Shown here in pieces: positions 1-6,490 of a stretch of 10,382 nt of DNA (positions are counted from its first letter, which is position 1; each line of letters opens with the position of its first letter). Location: the NCBI GenBank assembly GCA_023436825.1, contig JAEZHS010000216.1, forward strand, positions 1 to 10,382. The letters are read 5' to 3'. The position numbers were made by a program, and so were the translations under genes. The notes beneath the pieces were generated by a model. The model was not told the DNA's origin and did not search any database. It saw only the letters and a list, made by a program, of their open reading frames with translations. This DNA comes from Pseudomonadota bacterium. Lineage in GTDB: Bacteria > Pseudomonadota > Alphaproteobacteria > Reyranellales > Reyranellaceae.

Positions 1-2
1 GC

Positions 3-404
3 CTCAACGTCGAGCAGAAGGTCGTGCCGACCGGGCCGTGGTTCCAGGCCATGCGCAGCGGCAACTTCGACGTCGTGGTCGACGCCAACTGCCAGAGCAT
101 CGTCAATCCGGCGCTCGACACCGGCAAATACCTGCCGAAGGCGGTCTATCCGGAGAGCTACGGCGACTACGACGATCCCAAGTCGGTCGAGCTCTACAAC
201 AAGATGCTGCACGAGAGCGACCCCAAGGCGCAGCGTGCCGCCATGCGTGCCTACGAGACCCACACGCTCGACACGATGGCCCACGGCATCGTCACACCGT
301 ACTGGTTCCGCATCATCCCCGAGCGGTCCTATGTGCGAGGCTGGAAGATCAGTCCCAGCCACTATCTGAACCAGGACCTCGCGAACATCTGGCTGGACAA
401 GTAG
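3..404 (+). CDS. ABC transporter solute-binding protein, family 5 (peptide type), C-terminal part
   Basis: The reading frame is open from the window edge, so the gene starts upstream; 133 residues and the TAG stop are visible. The fragment resembles the C-terminal lobe of SBP family 5 proteins (DppA/OppA/NikA type): a PTGPWFQAMRSGNFDVVVD segment, then a run of helices and a closing tail around Y-W-F-R and the W-L-D-K end. Such proteins bind peptides, nickel chelates, opines or other small solutes in the periplasm and deliver them to a two-permease ABC importer. The family call rests mainly on context, because a DppB-like permease starts 19 bases after the stop and a DppC-like permease follows. 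The methionine at 24 is internal to the protein and not the true start. The ligand cannot be read from this fragment. Confidence 0.85.
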   Translation, partial: LNVEQKVVPTGPWFQAMRSGNFDVVVDANCQSIVNPALDTGKYLPKAVYPESYGDYDDPKSVELYNKMLHESDPKAQRAAMRAYETHTLDTMAHGIVTPYWFRIIPERSYVRGWKISPSHYLNQDLANIWLDK

Positions 405-423
405 CGCCTTTCGAGGACCAACC

Positions 424-1392
424 ATGTACCGTTACGTCGTCACGCGGCTCCTGCTGGCCATTCCCACTATGGTCGGAGCCGCGGCCCTGGTCTTCGTCCT
501 GATGCGCTTGATCCCGGGCGACGTCTGCGTCATCCGCCTGGCCTCCGGTGGGCACTCCAATCCGGCGGCGATCGAGGCCTGCCGCCAGGCGCTGGGGCTG
601 CACAATCCGATGATCGTGCAGTTCCTCGACTTCCTGGGCAGTTACTTCACGCTCGATTTCGGGACGTCGATGTGGTCGGGACGGCCGGTCGCCCACGAGA
701 TCGGCTCTCGTCTCCCGGTGTCGCTGCAGATCGCGCTGATGGCCACGGTGATCGCCGTCCTGATCGCCATCCCGCTCGGCACGATCTCGGCGCTCCGCGA
801 GAACACCTGGCTCGACCATATCGTGCGCATGGTGGCGATCGCGGGCATCGCAACGCCCTCCTTCTGGCTCGGCATCATGTCGCTGGTGCTGGTGCTCGAC
901 ATCACCTACCTCGCGACCGGCAAGGCGTGGATGCCGCCGATCGACTACGTGCCGTTCTGGCAGGATCCGATCCGCAACCTCTCGATGGTGCTGCTGCCCG
1001 CCATCACCGTCGGCTACCGCTATTCGGCGGTGACCATGCGCATGACCCGCTCGGCCATGCTCGAGGTGATGCGCGAAGACTATATCCGCACCGCCCGCTC
1101 CAAGGGGCTGCTCGAGCAGATCATCGTCAACCGGCACGCGCTCAAGAACGCGCTGCTGCCGGTGGTCACCCTGATCGGCATCGAGTTCGCCTTCCTGATC
1201 GGCGGCCTGGTCGTCACCGAGCAGGTCTTCAACCTGAACGGCATCGGCCGGCTGTTCGTGCAGTCGGTGCAGAACCAGGACAACGTCATGACGCAGGCGC
1301 TGACCATGCTGGTGGTCGCCGTCTTCGTCCTCACCAACCTCGTCGTCGACCTGCTCTACGCCTGGCTCGACCCGCGCATCCGCTATTCGTGA
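424..1392 (+). CDS. ABC transporter permease, DppB/OppB type
   Basis: This 322-residue inner-membrane permease is one half of the channel of a dipeptide/oligopeptide-type importer. The N-terminus (MYRYVVTRLLLAIPTMVGA, continuing to about residue 28) is the usual first membrane helix of DppB proteins and leads into the typical L-I-P-G-D. More hydrophobic segments lie near residues 100-124, 134-162, 186-200, 244-266 and 289-312. The cytoplasmic EAA loop that docks on the ATPase is at about 217-246 (YIRTARSKG, then HALKNALLP). Length is normal for the family. The ATG at 424 is preceded by GAGGA at 413-417, six bases away. It lies between the binding-protein gene and a second permease that starts 10 bases after its TGA, so the three are probably co-transcribed. 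The substrate is unknown. Confidence 0.95.
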   Translation: MYRYVVTRLLLAIPTMVGAAALVFVLMRLIPGDVCVIRLASGGHSNPAAIEACRQALGLHNPMIVQFLDFLGSYFTLDFGTSMWSGRPVAHEIGSRLPVSLQIALMATVIAVLIAIPLGTISALRENTWLDHIVRMVAIAGIATPSFWLGIMSLVLVLDITYLATGKAWMPPIDYVPFWQDPIRNLSMVLLPAITVGYRYSAVTMRMTRSAMLEVMREDYIRTARSKGLLEQIIVNRHALKNALLPVVTLIGIEFAFLIGGLVVTEQVFNLNGIGRLFVQSVQNQDNVMTQALTMLVVAVFVLTNLVVDLLYAWLDPRIRYS

Positions 1393-1402
1393 AGGCCAAG
1401 CG

Positions 1403-2311
1403 ATGACGATCACCGTGCCCAATCGCGCCGCCGCCGCATCAATAGACGAGGCCCTCCACGCCAAGCGCTCGCCGGTCGACGTCGCGCTGCATTTCGTGAG
1501 ACGCCAGCCGCTCGGCACGTTCGGGCTCGTGATCGTCCTGGTCATGTTCCTGGCCGGGGCCTTGGCGCCGTGGATCGCGCCCTTCGATCCCGAGGAGAAC
1601 GACTTCAGCGCCATGATGGAGGCGCCGAGCCTGATCCATTGGCTGGGCACCGACCAGCTAGGCCGCGACATCTTCTCCCGGCTGGTGTTCGGCGCGCGCA
1701 CCGCGCTGATCGTGGGCTTCAGCTCGGCCGTGCTGGGCGGCGTCATCGGCCTGGTGATGGGTGTGGCCAGCGCCTATTTCGGCGGCTGGTTCGACCTGAT
1801 CTTCCAGCGCGTGCTCGACGTGCTGATGGCCTTCCCGCTGATCATCCTGGCGCTGGCGGTGGTGGCGGTGTTCGGCACCGGCGTGTTCAACGTCATCATC
1901 GCGATCACCGTCCCGCTGGTGCCGCGCTGCGGCCGCGTCGTGCGCGCAAGCGCGCTCGCCGTGCGCGAGGTGCCCTATGTCGATGCCGCCCGGGCGCTGG
2001 GTTTCAGCCACGCCCGCATCGTGCTGCGCCATATGGTGCCCAACGTCGTCGCGCCCTTCCTGATCCTGCTCTCGGCCTTCGTCGGCCAGGCCATCCTCGC
2101 CGAGGCGTCGCTCTCCTACCTCGGGCTCGGCGTGCAGGAGCCGGTACCGGCCTGGGGCCTGATGCTGCAGGGCGGAGCGGAGGAATACGCCACGACGGCG
2201 CCGTGGATCGCGGTGTTTCCGGGCGTGGCGATCATGCTGACGGTGCTCGGCATCAGCCTGTTCGGCGACGCCCTGCGCGACGCGATTGATCCCAAGCTGC
2301 GCGATCGGTAG
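1403..2311 (+). CDS. ABC transporter permease, DppC/OppC type
   Basis: This 302-residue permease is the partner of the DppB-like protein upstream. It has a cytoplasmic N-terminus, a first membrane helix at about 38-60, then the DppC/OppC hallmark HWLGTDQLGRDIFSRLVFGA at 79-98. The EAA loop is at about 189-218 (YVDAARALGFSHARIVLRH, then VPNVVAP). The family-typical LSYLGLGVQEPVPAWGLML segment is at 237-255, and the C-terminus ends I-D-P-K-L-R. It starts 10 bases after the upstream permease stop with only a weak purine-rich site, which suggests translational coupling. No ATP-binding subunit (DppD/DppF) follows, although these often come next. They may lie upstream of the window or elsewhere in the genome. 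A strong palindrome begins four bases after the TAG and probably ends or insulates the operon. Confidence 0.95.
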   Translation: MTITVPNRAAAASIDEALHAKRSPVDVALHFVRRQPLGTFGLVIVLVMFLAGALAPWIAPFDPEENDFSAMMEAPSLIHWLGTDQLGRDIFSRLVFGARTALIVGFSSAVLGGVIGLVMGVASAYFGGWFDLIFQRVLDVLMAFPLIILALAVVAVFGTGVFNVIIAITVPLVPRCGRVVRASALAVREVPYVDAARALGFSHARIVLRHMVPNVVAPFLILLSAFVGQAILAEASLSYLGLGVQEPVPAWGLMLQGGAEEYATTAPWIAVFPGVAIMLTVLGISLFGDALRDAIDPKLRDR

Positions 2312-2315
2312 AGCG

Positions 2316-2361
2316 GAATGGGATGAGATGCAACCGCATGCGGTTCCATCTCATCCCATTC
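2316..2361. repeat. Near-perfect 46-bp palindrome after the ABC permease operon
   Basis: Two 23-base arms (2316-2338 and 2339-2361) are reverse complements with a single mismatch (C2331 against C2346), centred on GCATGC. The left arm reads GAATGGGATGAGATG followed by CAACCGCA. As RNA it would form a very long stem with almost no loop beyond the few bases at the tip. It begins four bases after the permease stop codon. There is no T-run after it, so it is not a textbook intrinsic terminator on either strand. It could be a dispersed REP-like palindrome that also acts as a 3'-end stabiliser or transcription barrier. The palindrome is seen directly; the role is inferred. Confidence 0.85.
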
Positions 2362-2369
2362 GCGCGCGC

Positions 2370-2415
2370 GGGTGATCGTGGCTTCACCCATCATGCTCTG
2401 GGGAACGCCCCACAG
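2370..2415. other. Two small stem-loops in the permease-Bug intergenic region
   Basis: GGGTGA (2370-2375) pairs with TCACCC (2384-2389) across an 8-base loop. TGGGG (2399-2403) pairs with CCCCA (2408-2412) across AACG, and the stem extends past one mismatch to 2396/2415. These follow directly on the large palindrome, so the first 100 bases of the 246-base gap are mostly self-complementary. Each stem is short and could occur by chance at this GC content. No known riboswitch fold was recognised. Confidence 0.4.
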
Positions 2416-2486
2416 TGCGTAGCGCGGAATGCAATCCCCACGTCCCGTCGAACCCTTCCGTCGCCTGAAAGGGATGTTTTCGTGAA

Positions 2487-2515
2487 AAGCAAGGGTGGCC
2501 GGCGCGCCCTTGCTT
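2487..2515. other. Stem-loop upstream of the Bug-type binding-protein gene
   Basis: AAGCAAGGG (2487-2495) is a perfect reverse complement of CCCTTGCTT (2507-2515). The stem extends inward by a G-T pair and a G-C pair, leaving a 7-base loop. It ends 42 bases before the chosen ATG at 2558. On the + strand it lacks a following T-run. Read on the - strand it would be followed by TTTTC, which looks more like a terminator, but no - strand gene needs one here. It could be a 5'-leader hairpin of the Bug gene or a terminator for stray antisense transcription. The bases 2416-2486 between the hairpins show nothing further. Confidence 0.5.
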
Positions 2516-2557
2516 AGAATGATCGTTCGCGAATCACAGAGACGAGAAAAACAGCAA

Positions 2558-3538
2558 ATGATCTGCCATAGGCGCAAGTTCCTGGCCACCGCAGGCGCCC
2601 TTTCCCTCCTCAATGTCCTGGCGCCGGCCCACGCAGATCCGCGGTTTCCGTCCCGGCCGCTGAAAGTGGTCGTACCGTTCGCCCCCGGTGGGTCGAACGA
2701 CCTGGTTGCGCGCCTGCTGGCGCCCAAGTTCCAGGCGGCAATGGGCCAGCCCGTTCTGGTCGACAACAAGGCCGGTGCGGGCGGAGCGATCGGCGTCCAG
2801 GCCGTAGCCCAGGCCGAACCCGACGGATACACCATCCTCTTCCACAGCAACTCGATCGTGATCCAGCCCATCCTCGTCAAGGAGCCGGGATACGACGCGC
2901 TCCGCGACTTCGTGCCGGTGTCTGTGACGACGGCAGCCCCGCTCGTGCTCTCGATCCATCCGTCGGTGCCGGCCCAGACCTTTCCCGAGTTCCTGGAATA
3001 CGCCCGCGCGAACGGATCGCGCATGTTCTACGGATCCGCCGGACACGGAGCGTCGCAGCATCTCGTCGGCGAGCTCTTCAACAGCATGGCCGGAACCAAG
3101 ATGCAGCACGTGCCGTACAAGGGTAACGGGCCGGCCAGCGCGGCATTGATTGCGGGAGAGATCCAGGTCCTGTTCGACATCATCCCCATCTCCCGGCCTT
3201 TGGCAGAAAGCGGCCGCGTGCGGATCCTGGCGGTCACCAGCAAGACACGCAATCCCAGCCTGCCCCAGATACCGAGCATCCATGAGGCCGGCGTGCCGGA
3301 CTTCGTGTTCATGAACTGGCAGGCGATGTGGCTGCCAAAGAAGACGCCTGATGCCATCGTGCAGCGCTGGCTCGGCGACGCGAGGAAAGTCCTGGCGGAC
3401 CAGCACATCCAGGCACAGCTGGGTGAGCACGGATACCAGGTCGTGGGCTCGTCCCCGGATGAGCTCGTGGATCGCATGCAGCGCGATTCCGCCCAGTGGG
3501 CCAAGGTCATCTCCGGCGCGGGCATTCGCGTTGACTAG
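2558..3538 (+). CDS. Tripartite tricarboxylate transporter (Bug/TctC family) solute-binding protein
   Basis: This 326-residue periplasmic protein captures carboxylates or related small solutes. The N-terminus has an RRKFL twin-arginine-like motif at 5-9, a hydrophobic core (ATAGALSLLNVLAPA) and a likely AHA/DP cleavage after residue 26. The mature part shows Bug signatures in order: PFAPGGSNDLVARLL, VDNKAGAGGAIG, PDGYT, HVPYKGNGPA and IPSIHEAG. Length is typical (about 320-330). The ATG at 2558 is chosen because it puts the signal peptide at the terminus. Frame-compatible starts at 2495 (GTG) and 2519 (ATG) would add 21 or 13 unlikely residues before it, and the first lies inside a hairpin. 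No TctA or TctB membrane subunit is nearby, as is common for Bug proteins, so it may serve a remote transporter or act in sensing. It could supply substrate for the downstream oxidative genes. Confidence 0.93.
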   Translation: MICHRRKFLATAGALSLLNVLAPAHADPRFPSRPLKVVVPFAPGGSNDLVARLLAPKFQAAMGQPVLVDNKAGAGGAIGVQAVAQAEPDGYTILFHSNSIVIQPILVKEPGYDALRDFVPVSVTTAAPLVLSIHPSVPAQTFPEFLEYARANGSRMFYGSAGHGASQHLVGELFNSMAGTKMQHVPYKGNGPASAALIAGEIQVLFDIIPISRPLAESGRVRILAVTSKTRNPSLPQIPSIHEAGVPDFVFMNWQAMWLPKKTPDAIVQRWLGDARKVLADQHIQAQLGEHGYQVVGSSPDELVDRMQRDSAQWAKVISGAGIRVD

Positions 3539-3574
3539 GCGCCAACCGGGCGGCTCGCCAGCGAGATGGCTTTC

Positions 3575-3624
3575 ATACCGCAAAAAGGTGGTGTGCAAAT
3601 TCTCTTCTTATTCGACGGCGGTAT
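3575..3624. promoter_or_regulatory. Spaced inverted repeat upstream of the monooxygenase operon (possible operator)
   Basis: ATACCGC at 3575-3581 is repeated in inverted form as GCGGTAT at 3618-3624. The 36 bases between are AT-richer than the surroundings (around CAAATTCTCTTCTTATTC). The pair lies in the 126-base gap between the Bug gene and the candidate leader ORF, where an operon promoter is expected. The half-sites and spacing would suit a dimeric or tetrameric regulator, and the LysR protein encoded nearby is one candidate. No convincing -35/-10 pair was found. A 7-base match at this spacing can arise by chance. Confidence 0.25.
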
Positions 3625-3664
3625 CGACGCCTAAAGTGATGCGAGACACGGACGGAGTACTGCG

Positions 3665-3727
3665 ATGAATTTCGGCTCACTGCCGCGACCGTTGGTGGAC
3701 CAGTTATGGATCGGGCTATGCGCATGA
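3665..3727 (+). CDS. Possible 20-codon leader ORF overlapping the monooxygenase start
   Basis: ATG at 3665 follows GGAG (3654-3657) by seven bases, a better ribosome-binding site than most of those before the larger genes here. It encodes 20 residues beginning MNFGSLPRPLVDQ and stops with TGA at 3725-3727. The stop overlaps an ATG at 3724 (ATGA), which is in frame with the monooxygenase. That arrangement is typical of translational coupling. The peptide matches nothing I recognise and contains no run of a single regulatory codon, so amino-acid-sensing attenuation is not supported. It may be a coupling leader, a chance ORF, or the remnant of a longer N-terminus separated by a frameshift. Confidence 0.35.
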   Translation: MNFGSLPRPLVDQLWIGLCA

Positions 3728-5598
3728 GCCTGGCCGTCCGCATCGACCCGAAAACCGGCCGCAAGCTGTTCGCCACGCGCGCGGCCAAGGCAACCGACAA
3801 GATCGCCGGCAAGGGGTACTCGATCGTCGAGGATGAGGCCCTCAAGACGCTTCCGCCACCGCCGCCGGGCGCCGTCTTCAATGCCGAGGAGCAGGCGAAG
3901 TACCGGAAGTTCAAAGAAGCGCGCGCCGGTGCCGCCGACTACATCCGCCTGGAAGGCGAATTCGCCAACTATCTGGAGGATGTCTATTCCGAAGCGCCGG
4001 TACCGCGCGATGCCCTGGACGACGAATGCGAGATCCTGGTGATCGGGGCCGGCTTCGGGGCGCTTCTGCTGTGGTATCGGCTGATGAAGGCGGGCTTCAC
4101 CGATGTGCGGTTCTGCGAGAAGGGCGGTGACGTCGGCGGCACCTGGTATTGGAACCGCTATCCCGGCATCGCCTGCGACGTCGAGAGCTATAGCTACCTG
4201 CCTCTGCTCGAGGAGATGGGCCACATCCCCTCCATGAAGTTCGCGTCGGGCTTCGAGATCCTGGAATACTGCCAATCGATGGCGGAGCGGTTCGGCTTCT
4301 ACGACCGCTGCTTGTTCCACACCACGGTCGAGGCGACGGTGTGGGACGACGCGGCCAAGCGCTGGACCGTCAAGACCGACCGGGGCGATGCCATGCGCGC
4401 CCGCTTCGTCGTGCTGGCGAACGGCATCCTGACGACGCCGCGCCTCGCCAAGATCGACGGCATGGAGACCTTCAAGGGCAAGGCCTTCCACACCTCGCGC
4501 TGGAACTACAACGTGGGCCTGGAAGGCAAGCGGGTCGGCATCATCGGAACGGGCGCGACGGCCGTGCAGGTCGTCCCCGAGATCGCGAAAGTGGTGAAGG
4601 CGCTCCATGTCTTCCAGCGTACGCCCTCGTCCATCGACGTGCGCGATCAGCGTGCCACGACGGAGGAGGAATACGCCACCTGGCCGCATGAGAAGGATTG
4701 GGCGGTCAAGAGGCGGGAACGCCTGGCGCTCATTTCCGCCGGGCGCACCGCGTTGCAGGGCAACGACGACTTTCTGTCGGGCAAGATCAAGGACTACAAG
4801 CAACAGAAGGCGTACGAGCGCGAGCTGACACCGCAGGAGATGATCCAGGCCCAGCTCAACAGCAACTTTCGCGTCATGGAGCAGATACGCGCGCGCGTCG
4901 ACTCCGTGGTGAAAAATCCGAAGACCGCGGCGGCGCTGAAGCCCTATTATCCCTACGGCTGCAAGAGGCCGACGTTCCACGACGAATTCCTGTCGGCCTT
5001 CAACCTGCCTCATGTCCACCTGGTCGACACCGCGCCTACGGGGGTGAAGCTGATCAACGAACGAGGCATCGTTCACGACGGCGTGGAATATCCCCTCGAC
5101 GTCCTGATCTACGCGACCGGGTTCGAATGGATGGGCACCGGTTCCTTCAACATGATCCATGGCCGGGGAGGGCGGACACTGAAGGATAAGTGGGAAACCG
5201 AAGGCACGAAGACCTTCCTCGGCATGCACTCGGCCGGCTTTCCGAACCTCTTCATCATGAACGGCCCGCAGGGCGGCGGCGGCCAGTTCAATTTCACCAG
5301 GGTCGCTGAAATGCACGCCCACTACATCGTCTGGGCCTTGCAGACAGTCGAGGCCCGCGGCGCCACGACCATCGACGTGACCGGGGAAGCCGAAGACGAG
5401 TACGCCCGGCATTGCGCCGAGATGGACCTGCTGTCGGCGCCGTTGCGGGATTGCCTCTCCTATTACAACGGCGATGGCACGGCGAAGCCGGGTAGCCTCG
5501 CCTACTACGGTGGCGGCAAACGCTGGCACGACAGGCGCGAGGCGGCGCAGCGGTCGATGTCGCCCTATCGGCTCGAGTACGGCAACGGCGTTGCTTAG
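3706..5598 (+). CDS. Type I Baeyer-Villiger monooxygenase (FAD/NADPH) with long N-terminal extension
   Basis: This flavoenzyme would use NADPH and O2 to convert a ketone to an ester or lactone. From the ATG at 3706 (630 residues), the FAD-binding fold starts at about 109 with I-G-A-G-F-G-A (113-119). It is followed by GGTWYWNRYPGIACD (144-158), which fits the published Baeyer-Villiger motif [A/G]GxWxxxx[F/Y]P[G/M]xxxD. The core fingerprint FKGKAFHTSRW is at 256-266. The NADP fold has IIGTGATAVQ at 279-288 and FQRTP at 303-307. A CKRP at 419-422 holds the Lys-Arg pair expected at the active site, and DVLIYATGFE is at 465-474. Oddities: the residue after the fingerprint Trp is Asn instead of Pro/Asp, the third Gly of the first GxGxxG is Ala, and about 105 residues with a PPPPP run (50-54) precede the FAD fold. 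The start is unsure: 3706 has GGTGGA six bases upstream, while 3724 overlaps the stop of a leader ORF. Confidence 0.93.
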   Translation: MDRAMRMSLAVRIDPKTGRKLFATRAAKATDKIAGKGYSIVEDEALKTLPPPPPGAVFNAEEQAKYRKFKEARAGAADYIRLEGEFANYLEDVYSEAPVPRDALDDECEILVIGAGFGALLLWYRLMKAGFTDVRFCEKGGDVGGTWYWNRYPGIACDVESYSYLPLLEEMGHIPSMKFASGFEILEYCQSMAERFGFYDRCLFHTTVEATVWDDAAKRWTVKTDRGDAMRARFVVLANGILTTPRLAKIDGMETFKGKAFHTSRWNYNVGLEGKRVGIIGTGATAVQVVPEIAKVVKALHVFQRTPSSIDVRDQRATTEEEYATWPHEKDWAVKRRERLALISAGRTALQGNDDFLSGKIKDYKQQKAYERELTPQEMIQAQLNSNFRVMEQIRARVDSVVKNPKTAAALKPYYPYGCKRPTFHDEFLSAFNLPHVHLVDTAPTGVKLINERGIVHDGVEYPLDVLIYATGFEWMGTGSFNMIHGRGGRTLKDKWETEGTKTFLGMHSAGFPNLFIMNGPQGGGGQFNFTRVAEMHAHYIVWALQTVEARGATTIDVTGEAEDEYARHCAEMDLLSAPLRDCLSYYNGDGTAKPGSLAYYGGGKRWHDRREAAQRSMSPYRLEYGNGVA

Positions 5599-5608
5599 GG
5601 GGCACGGC

Positions 5609-6442
5609 ATGGCGGAACTGGAAGGCAAGGTGGTGGTGATCACCGGCGGCGCCAGCGGAATCGGCGAGGCGGCGGTTCGTCTCTTCGTGAAGGAGGGCGC
5701 ACGCGTCGTCATCGCCGACATGCAGCGGGAGCGGGGAGAGGCCTTGGCTGGCGAGCTTGGCGCCGCCGCAACCTTCGTCGCCTGCGAGGTGCGCCAGGAA
5801 GACCAGGTGAAGACGGCGGTCGATACGGCCGTCGGACGCTGGGGGCGCCTCGACTGCATGTTCAACAACGCGGGCTTCGGCGGCGCGCTCGGCCCGATCG
5901 AGGATATTCCGGCGGACGAGTTCGACCTGACTTTCGACGTCCTGGTCAAAGGCGTCTTCCTGGGCGTGAAGCACGCGGTACCGGCGTTGCGGAAGCAAGG
6001 CGGCGGCTCGATCATCAACACCGGCTCGATCGCCGGAGTTATCGCCGGGCGAGGGCCAATCGTCTATTCATCGGCCAAGGCCGCCGTGATCCATATGACC
6101 AAGGCGGCTGCGATGCAGCTCGGACCGGATTCGATCCGGGTCAACTGCATCTGCCCGGGAGCCATCGCGACGCCGCTTTCCGCCAACACGGTGGGTCGGC
6201 CGGACTCCCTGATCGAGGAACGCCTCTCGGACTTTGCCGCTCTCCAACCCATACCCCGGGCCGGTCTCCCGGACGATATCGCGCAAATGGCCCTGTTCCT
6301 GGCGAGTGATCGCTCCACCTTCGTCACAGGCCAGGCCATTGTCGTCGATGGCGGTGGCGCCGCGGGCGTCATGTGGGCCGATCAGAAGGCCGCCTACAAG
6401 ACCCATCGCCCGATAAGGGTCTACAACCCTGACCAGCAATAA
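5609..6442 (+). CDS. Short-chain dehydrogenase/reductase (SDR), probably NAD-dependent
   Basis: This 277-residue classical SDR would interconvert an alcohol and a ketone. The cofactor motif TGGASGIG is at 12-19. Asp37 (VVIADM) at the end of the second strand favours NAD(H) over NADP(H). NNAG is at 86-89, the catalytic Ser at about 140 (NTGS), YSSAK at 153-157, and C-P-G-A-I-A-T-P-L at 182-190. The tetrad Asn normally found in a V-N-L-K-G context appears replaced by Leu112 (DVLVKGVFLG). A tail of about 20 residues (MWADQKAAYK onward) follows the usual VVDGGG end. The ATG at 5609 is chosen over an open frame reaching back to 5474 inside the monooxygenase gene, because GGGGG at 5598-5602 lies six bases before it and the SDR fold begins there. 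It starts 10 bases after the monooxygenase stop, so the two are probably coupled and may act in sequence. Confidence 0.94.
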   Translation: MAELEGKVVVITGGASGIGEAAVRLFVKEGARVVIADMQRERGEALAGELGAAATFVACEVRQEDQVKTAVDTAVGRWGRLDCMFNNAGFGGALGPIEDIPADEFDLTFDVLVKGVFLGVKHAVPALRKQGGGSIINTGSIAGVIAGRGPIVYSSAKAAVIHMTKAAAMQLGPDSIRVNCICPGAIATPLSANTVGRPDSLIEERLSDFAALQPIPRAGLPDDIAQMALFLASDRSTFVTGQAIVVDGGGAAGVMWADQKAAYKTHRPIRVYNPDQQ

Positions 6443-6490
6443 GAGCAGGGCGACCGTCCCGATCGATGTCATAGAGGAGACGACATTGCC

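Noticed and set aside
349..1746. A long - strand frame opposite the two permease genes.
   Set aside because: It is Asp/His/Arg/Gln-rich with no recognisable domain, while the opposite strand encodes clear permeases with EAA loops.
2323..2517. A short + strand ORF in the permease-Bug intergenic region.
   Set aside because: It starts inside the palindrome, has no ribosome-binding site and has no recognisable product.
2495..2557. Upstream in-frame GTG/ATG starts for the Bug protein.
   Set aside because: They would put 13-21 residues before a well-formed signal peptide; the first start is buried in a hairpin.
4863..4900. GC-rich alternating CGCG stretch considered as a structural signal.
   Set aside because: It lies within the monooxygenase coding frame and is explained by Arg/Ala codons at high GC.
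3631..6021. A very long open frame on the - strand opposite the monooxygenase and dehydrogenase genes.
   Set aside because: It is the shadow of high-GC codon bias in the + strand genes; its translation is low-complexity (rich in Arg, His, Asp, Gly) and shows no family motif.
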